Part shown: in pieces, positions 37,332-41,150 of the stretch | How positions within the stretch are numbered: position 1 is the first letter of the stretch | How the letters are laid out: every line of letters begins with the position of its first letter | Program-made: the position numbers and the translations under genes | Notes under the pieces: model-generated | What the model was told of the DNA's origin: nothing | Seen by the model: only the letters and a program-made list of their open reading frames with translations | Database searches by the model: none | Source of the DNA: Leekyejoonella antrihumi | GTDB lineage: Bacteria > Actinomycetota > Actinomycetes > Actinomycetales > Dermatophilaceae | Direction of reading: 5' to 3' | DNA: 41,150 nucleotides | Assembly: GCF_007845645.1 (NCBI RefSeq) | Contig: NZ_VCQV01000041.1 | Coordinates: 1 to 41,150, forward strand

Positions 37332-38918
37332 GTGCCGACGCTCGACTCTCAGCCCGGGCGTGGATCCGAGGTTGCCCCGGTCGCTGATCCGCAGTCAGCT
37401 CCGGACACCACTGTGCCCGCCACGACTGTGCCCGCCACGCCTCCAGCATCGGCGTCGCTTAGGGGAGCCGCGCGGGGTGGAAGCGTCAACATCGTTGGAG
37501 CCGTCTGTAATCAGGGCGCCCTGCTTGTGACGACTGCTGTCATTGCCCGGTTCCTCGGCAAGACCGCTCTCGGTGAGTACGCCCTTGGTCTCGCCGTGTT
37601 GGCCATCGTCGGCATCGTCGGGCTCTTCGGATTCCAGATGACACTCACCCGATTCGTCGCGACGCACCTGGCGGACTCAGACTACGGGCGCCTGCGTGGC
37701 ACGATCCGCCTTGGCGTGGGCTTCAGCGTCGGGCTGTCCACGGGGCTCGCCATCGGAGTCGCCATCTTCGCAGCGCCAATCGCGAGCCTGCTGCACGACC
37801 CCTCGTTCGCCGGCGACCTGAGACTGGTCGCGCTGGCGCTGCCAGCAGCGACGATCCGTGATGCCTGCCTCGCGGCCGTCCAAGGCTGGCGAACACAACG
37901 AGCCTTTGCGGTCATCACCTGGATCTACGAGCCACTGACCCGCCTCGTCCTGACTGTGCTCGCACTCGCCCTGGGTCTTGGCATCCACGGAGCGTTCGTA
38001 GCCATCCCCATCGGCGCGTGGACCGCAGCCCTGCTGGCCGCCACTATTCTGCTACGACGTGTACGGCAGACACCTCCTGCGACGCCAGTCTTCAGGGCCG
38101 GAGCGATCTTCAACTTCTCGACGATCAGCCTCGGCACCGGCCTTGCGTCGGTCGGACTCATCTGGGCCGATGTGCTCATGCTCGGAGCCATGAGCACGAC
38201 CGACTCTGTTGGCATTTACAACGTGTCCACCCGTCTGGTCAACCTTGCCGTATTCGTGATGGTCCCGATCAACGCTGCATTCGCTCCGCAGTTCGCGCAC
38301 CTGCTTCACCGCCAGCAACTCGATTCCCTCAACCATATTTACACGGCGGCGACAACCTGGATCCTTCGGCTGTCACTGCCCGCCTTCGTTCTGCTGATCA
38401 TCTTTCCCGGTGAGCTGTTGCAGATCTTTGGGACCGGCTACGGCGTGGGCGCCGCGGTGACCGTCATCCTGTCGATCGGTCAGCTCGTGAACGCCGGTAC
38501 CGGACCGTGCGGCACACTGCTCAACATGGGGGGCAAGGTGGGTCTCAATACGATCAACAACGTGGCGGTACTTGTGCTCAACATTGCCCTCAACCTCTGG
38601 CTCATTCCGCGTCACGGCATCATCGGCGCCGCAGTCGCGTGGTCGCTCTCCTTGACGCTGGTGAACCTGGCTCGGGTGATTGAGCTTCGGGTGATCCTGC
38701 ACGCCATGCCCTTCGGTGTAAGCACCGTCAGATCGTTGGCGGCTGCTGCGGCCGCCGCCGCGGCTGGACTCGCCATCCGGCTTGCTGTACCGGGCCAGAT
38801 GGAGCAGGTCGTGCTGGGCGTCATTGCCATTGCTGTCGTCTACCTCATCTGCCAACTCACATTTGGACTCGACCAGGAGGACAAGTCCCTCGTCACGGGA
38901 CTCGTCCGGAGAGCTTGA
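37332..38918 (+). CDS. Wzx-type polysaccharide flippase
   Basis: This 528-residue MATE/MOP-superfamily membrane protein has about fourteen hydrophobic segments. The N-terminus is a Thr/Pro/Ala-rich cytoplasmic tail (with TVPATTVPAT) followed by LRGAARGGSVNIVGAV, the usual first-helix start of Wzx proteins. It would move lipid-linked repeat units across the membrane for the Wzy polymerase. The start GTG 37332 is chosen because the palindrome lies just upstream. Confidence 0.88.
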   Translation: MPTLDSQPGRGSEVAPVADPQSAPDTTVPATTVPATPPASASLRGAARGGSVNIVGAVCNQGALLVTTAVIARFLGKTALGEYALGLAVLAIVGIVGLFGFQMTLTRFVATHLADSDYGRLRGTIRLGVGFSVGLSTGLAIGVAIFAAPIASLLHDPSFAGDLRLVALALPAATIRDACLAAVQGWRTQRAFAVITWIYEPLTRLVLTVLALALGLGIHGAFVAIPIGAWTAALLAATILLRRVRQTPPATPVFRAGAIFNFSTISLGTGLASVGLIWADVLMLGAMSTTDSVGIYNVSTRLVNLAVFVMVPINAAFAPQFAHLLHRQQLDSLNHIYTAATTWILRLSLPAFVLLIIFPGELLQIFGTGYGVGAAVTVILSIGQLVNAGTGPCGTLLNMGGKVGLNTINNVAVLVLNIALNLWLIPRHGIIGAAVAWSLSLTLVNLARVIELRVILHAMPFGVSTVRSLAAAAAAAAAGLAIRLAVPGQMEQVVLGVIAIAVVYLICQLTFGLDQEDKSLVTGLVRRA

Positions 38919-38955
38919 CCCCTCATCATTGGCAACCCTCGGAAAGTGAGAATCC

Positions 38956-39771
38956 ATGGTCCAGTCCACAGTCTGGTTCATCGTGCTCGTGCTCAGCGTG
39001 GCCGCTCTCCTCTGCGCCGTCGACCTGTCGACAGAACGAGGTTTTGGGCGACGCTTCAGTTCGGTGCCCAGAAGGCTGATCACGGCCGTGGCGAGCGGAG
39101 TGCTACTGATCGCGCTCGCGCTGATCTGGCGGGTGCATGCCGTAGCGGCGGCGGATGGTCACGTGATCGCCAAGTTGGACAAGTCGCGCGGCGCCGCACT
39201 AACCGGAATCATGAATGTCGTGACGACAATGGGAGACGCGATACCGAGCCTGCTCATCGCGTCCGCTCTCGCCCTGATCGTCTACCGGCAGCGACAGAAC
39301 CCCCTCGCTGTACTGATCCCGCTCGCGGTCCTGGTCGAACTACTGATCCAGGCAGGCATGACAAAAGCGTTCCACGACATCACCGTCCACCAGGTGACAG
39401 CGAACCTCGTCATTGGCGGGACAGGGACGATCCCCTCCGGCTCAGTCGCTCGGCTGTACGCAGTCTTTCTGCTGACAAGCCACCTCTGGAACCCGAAGGA
39501 TCCCGCCGGGAAGGCGCGCATTGCCACGTTGGGTGCCGTCCTCGTGCTCATTCAACTCACCACGCGGCTCTTCCTGGCACGGCACCTGCTGGCCGATATC
39601 GTCGGCGGGCTGCTCCTTGGCCTTGTGCTCGAACGCATCGGCACCGTCGTGATCATGTGGCGCGCCTCATCCCCCAGGCTGCGCAACAAGCCTGCGGCGA
39701 GCGACGCCGGTGACATAGACAGCGGTCGGGCTCCGGATGAACGGATCGTCCCTCGCGACCGCCTCATCTAA
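38956..39771 (+). CDS. PAP2-like membrane phosphatase (motif 2 altered)
   Basis: This 271-residue protein has about six membrane segments and the PAP2 (phosphatidic acid phosphatase type 2) layout. Motif 3 is intact as TRLFLARHLLAD (Arg204, His210, Asp214). Motif 2, normally PSGH, reads PSGS (160-163), so the histidine is missing. Motif 1 is degenerate. It may recycle undecaprenyl diphosphate or act on a related lipid carrier, or be an inactive relative. ATG 38956 lies 37 bp after the flippase. The order flippase-PAP2-GT suggests one operon. Confidence 0.75.
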   Translation: MVQSTVWFIVLVLSVAALLCAVDLSTERGFGRRFSSVPRRLITAVASGVLLIALALIWRVHAVAAADGHVIAKLDKSRGAALTGIMNVVTTMGDAIPSLLIASALALIVYRQRQNPLAVLIPLAVLVELLIQAGMTKAFHDITVHQVTANLVIGGTGTIPSGSVARLYAVFLLTSHLWNPKDPAGKARIATLGAVLVLIQLTTRLFLARHLLADIVGGLLLGLVLERIGTVVIMWRASSPRLRNKPAASDAGDIDSGRAPDERIVPRDRLI

Positions 39772-39881
39772 CCTGCAGCCTGGCACTCGGGGAGTACCTC
39801 TCACAGTGATCTGAGACCTGCTGCCGGTCCCACCGGTGCCCGCAGCGGGCACATCCGAACAATCTGGAGAGCATCGTCACC

Positions 39882-40985
39882 ATGCATCAACAGCGCATGA
39901 TCTTCCTGCACTCGTCCGACGAGCTGTACGGCGCCGATCGCATCCTCCTGGAGCTCCTCGTTGCCCTCCCACCCGGGACGGACGCGGAAGTATGGCTACC
40001 CACGGACCTCAAGCATCCCGCGCGGCCGCTTTGCGAACGCCTTCATGCGGACGGGCGCACGGTCCGTCACGTTGACCTCCCGATTATGCGGCGCGCCTAC
40101 CAGACTCCATCCGGGCTCGTGGGACTGACCCGACGAGCGGAGTCGCTGCGCCGCGAGCTGCGCCGAGCAGACCCGCACAGCGTGTACTGCACGACAAGCG
40201 CAGCGTTTCTCTGCGCACCCGTCGCCCGACTCGCAGGAGTGCCGCGGGTATTCGGCCACGTCCAGGAAATCTGGAGCCGAGCGGACCGCGCCGTTCTCGG
40301 CGCGCTCGCGACCGCGTGCCACGAGTTGCTCGTCATCTCCCAGGCCGTGCGCGTGTCGCTTCCCGCTCGTCTGCAGTCACGGACGACGGCGCTGCTGAAC
40401 GCAACTGAGGCACCACGCGAGGTCGTGCCACTGACCGATCACAGCGGATCGCTGACCTTCGTGATCGCAAGTCGATGGAACGGGTGGAAGGGCTATCCGA
40501 CCCTTCTGCGTGCGTGGGATCTGGCGGATTCACCGGGTCGCCTGATAATCCTTGGCGGGCCACCGCCCAGCGGCGATCGGGTGGACGTACCGCGCCTCGT
40601 CGCCGAACTTGATCGACCGGATTCCGTGACGCTGGTGGGCGAGGTCGACGACAGCTCCTCCTACCTGACGGACGCCGATGTGGTCCTCGTACCATCTGAT
40701 CGGCCGGAACCGTTCGGCCTGGTCGCCATCGAAGCCTTCGCGCGCGCGCGTCCAGTCATCGCAAGCGCGGCCGGTGGGCTTCTCGAGATCGTGACCCACG
40801 CGGAGAATGGCTGGCTCTTTCCGGTCGGAGATGCGGATGCATTGGCACGAGTGCTCTTGACGCTCAGCCGGCCTCAGGTCACGACCGCCGGCATCGCAGC
40901 GCGTCGCACCTTCGAGGACCGCTTCACGATCGGTCGGTTGCGTGACGAATGGCGCCAAGCAGTATTCGGATCGCAACTCAACTAA
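39882..40985 (+). CDS. GT4 glycosyltransferase
   Basis: This 367-residue GT-B enzyme starts with FLHSSDELYGADRIL, the pattern of the GT4 N-domain, and has the C-domain donor site with SDRPEPFGLVAIEAFARARP (EX7E) and GWKGYPTLLRAW. It would add a sugar of the repeat unit. ATG 39882 is used, with GGAGAG upstream; ATG 39897 is an alternative. The 110-bp gap from the PAP2-like gene holds no gene. The stop is followed directly by insertion-sequence DNA, and the C-terminus looks complete. Confidence 0.87.
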   Translation: MHQQRMIFLHSSDELYGADRILLELLVALPPGTDAEVWLPTDLKHPARPLCERLHADGRTVRHVDLPIMRRAYQTPSGLVGLTRRAESLRRELRRADPHSVYCTTSAAFLCAPVARLAGVPRVFGHVQEIWSRADRAVLGALATACHELLVISQAVRVSLPARLQSRTTALLNATEAPREVVPLTDHSGSLTFVIASRWNGWKGYPTLLRAWDLADSPGRLIILGGPPPSGDRVDVPRLVAELDRPDSVTLVGEVDDSSSYLTDADVVLVPSDRPEPFGLVAIEAFARARPVIASAAGGLLEIVTHAENGWLFPVGDADALARVLLTLSRPQVTTAGIAARRTFEDRFTIGRLRDEWRQAVFGSQLN

Positions 40986-41033
40986 GAGGTTCCGCGGATA
41001 GGCACGGTGTGATCGGCGTGTCGTGATGTGGTG

Positions 41034-41102
41034 CAGGCACAAGCCTCGGTAGAAGACGGGTTGTCGAGACTCGCCCAACGTCACCGGGAGGGCTTGTGCC
41101 TG
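41034..41102 (+). promoter_or_regulatory. Inverted repeat covering the transposase start
   Basis: CAGGCACAAGCC (41034-41045) and GGCTTGTGCCTG (41091-41102) are perfect reverse complements. The right arm covers the GTG start of the transposase (41096) and part of the ribosome-binding site (GGGAGG, 41087-41092). Pairing in the mRNA would hide the start, the kind of control that limits transposase made from outside transcripts. Confidence 0.5.
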
Positions 41103-41150
41103 CCGTGGCATCTTCCATCATCGAACCGATCTGGGACCAGTTCGCCGCGA
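41096..41150 (+). CDS. Transposase, N-terminus (partial)
   Basis: GTG 41096, after GGGAGG, opens a frame reading VPAVASSIIEPIWDQFAA up to the window edge. The SSIIEPIWDQFAALLP-type opening is, from memory, that of IS5-family transposases common in actinobacteria. Only 18 codons are seen. Confidence 0.6.
   Translation, partial: MPAVASSIIEPIWDQFAA

Larger units (their letters stand above)
40986..41150 (+). mobile_element. Insertion sequence, left end (partial)
   Basis: From just after the glycosyltransferase stop, the sequence changes to an untranslated end, an inverted repeat and a transposase start that runs out of the window. The transposase N-terminus fits IS5-family elements of actinobacteria. 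The exact left terminal repeat (possibly starting at GAGGTTCCGCGG) and any target duplication cannot be checked without the right end. Confidence 0.6.

Overview
The window is high-GC DNA from an actinobacterium. The partial 16S rRNA gene at the left edge, the gene order eno-ftsB-DUF501-ppx, the mazG and mfd genes, the GAF-ANTAR proteins and the frequent GTG starts all fit Micrococcales. A Dermacoccaceae/Intrasporangiaceae-type genome is my best guess, from memory only.

Left part (1-10.2 kb), mostly core genome. It holds the 5' end of a 16S rRNA gene (minus strand) with leader and promoter, then cystathionine beta-synthase, an SGNH hydrolase, an acetyl-CoA acetyltransferase, a nested palindrome between convergent genes, a small hypothetical gene coupled to a Bax-inhibitor-1-like membrane protein, a DHFR-like reductase, a short-armed tRNA-Leu(UAA), and the tightly coupled minus-strand run eno > ftsB-like > DUF501 > ppx.

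Middle part (10.3-20.6 kb), core genes mixed with decayed accessory genes. mfd, a SurA-like lipoprotein and mazG are intact. Around them lie three genes with point lesions: a frameshifted GAF-ANTAR regulator, an HTH regulator split by an in-frame TGA, and a family-2 glycosyltransferase with two frameshifts. mfd also carries an in-frame insertion of a dispersed-type repeat.

Right part (20.5-41.15 kb), a cell-surface polysaccharide locus. It encodes a Tat-exported probable beta-helix protein, a Tat-exported purple-acid-phosphatase-like enzyme, sulfate adenylyltransferase CysDN, a TauE/SafE transporter, a sulfotransferase, a kinase-fold protein, a Wzy/O-antigen-ligase-like polymerase, a hexapeptide acyltransferase, a fused Wzz/BY-kinase, a low-molecular-weight tyrosine phosphatase, a clan-A glycosidase lipoprotein, two GT4 glycosyltransferases, a Wzx flippase and a PAP2-like protein. 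The window ends inside an insertion sequence.

Read together, the right part looks like a Wzx/Wzy-type exopolysaccharide locus. CysDN would supply adenylyl sulfate, which after phosphorylation by an APS kinase not in this window would serve the sulfotransferase, so the product may be a sulfated exopolysaccharide. Polymerisation would be tuned by the BY-kinase/phosphatase pair. No initiating phosphoglycosyltransferase is in the window.
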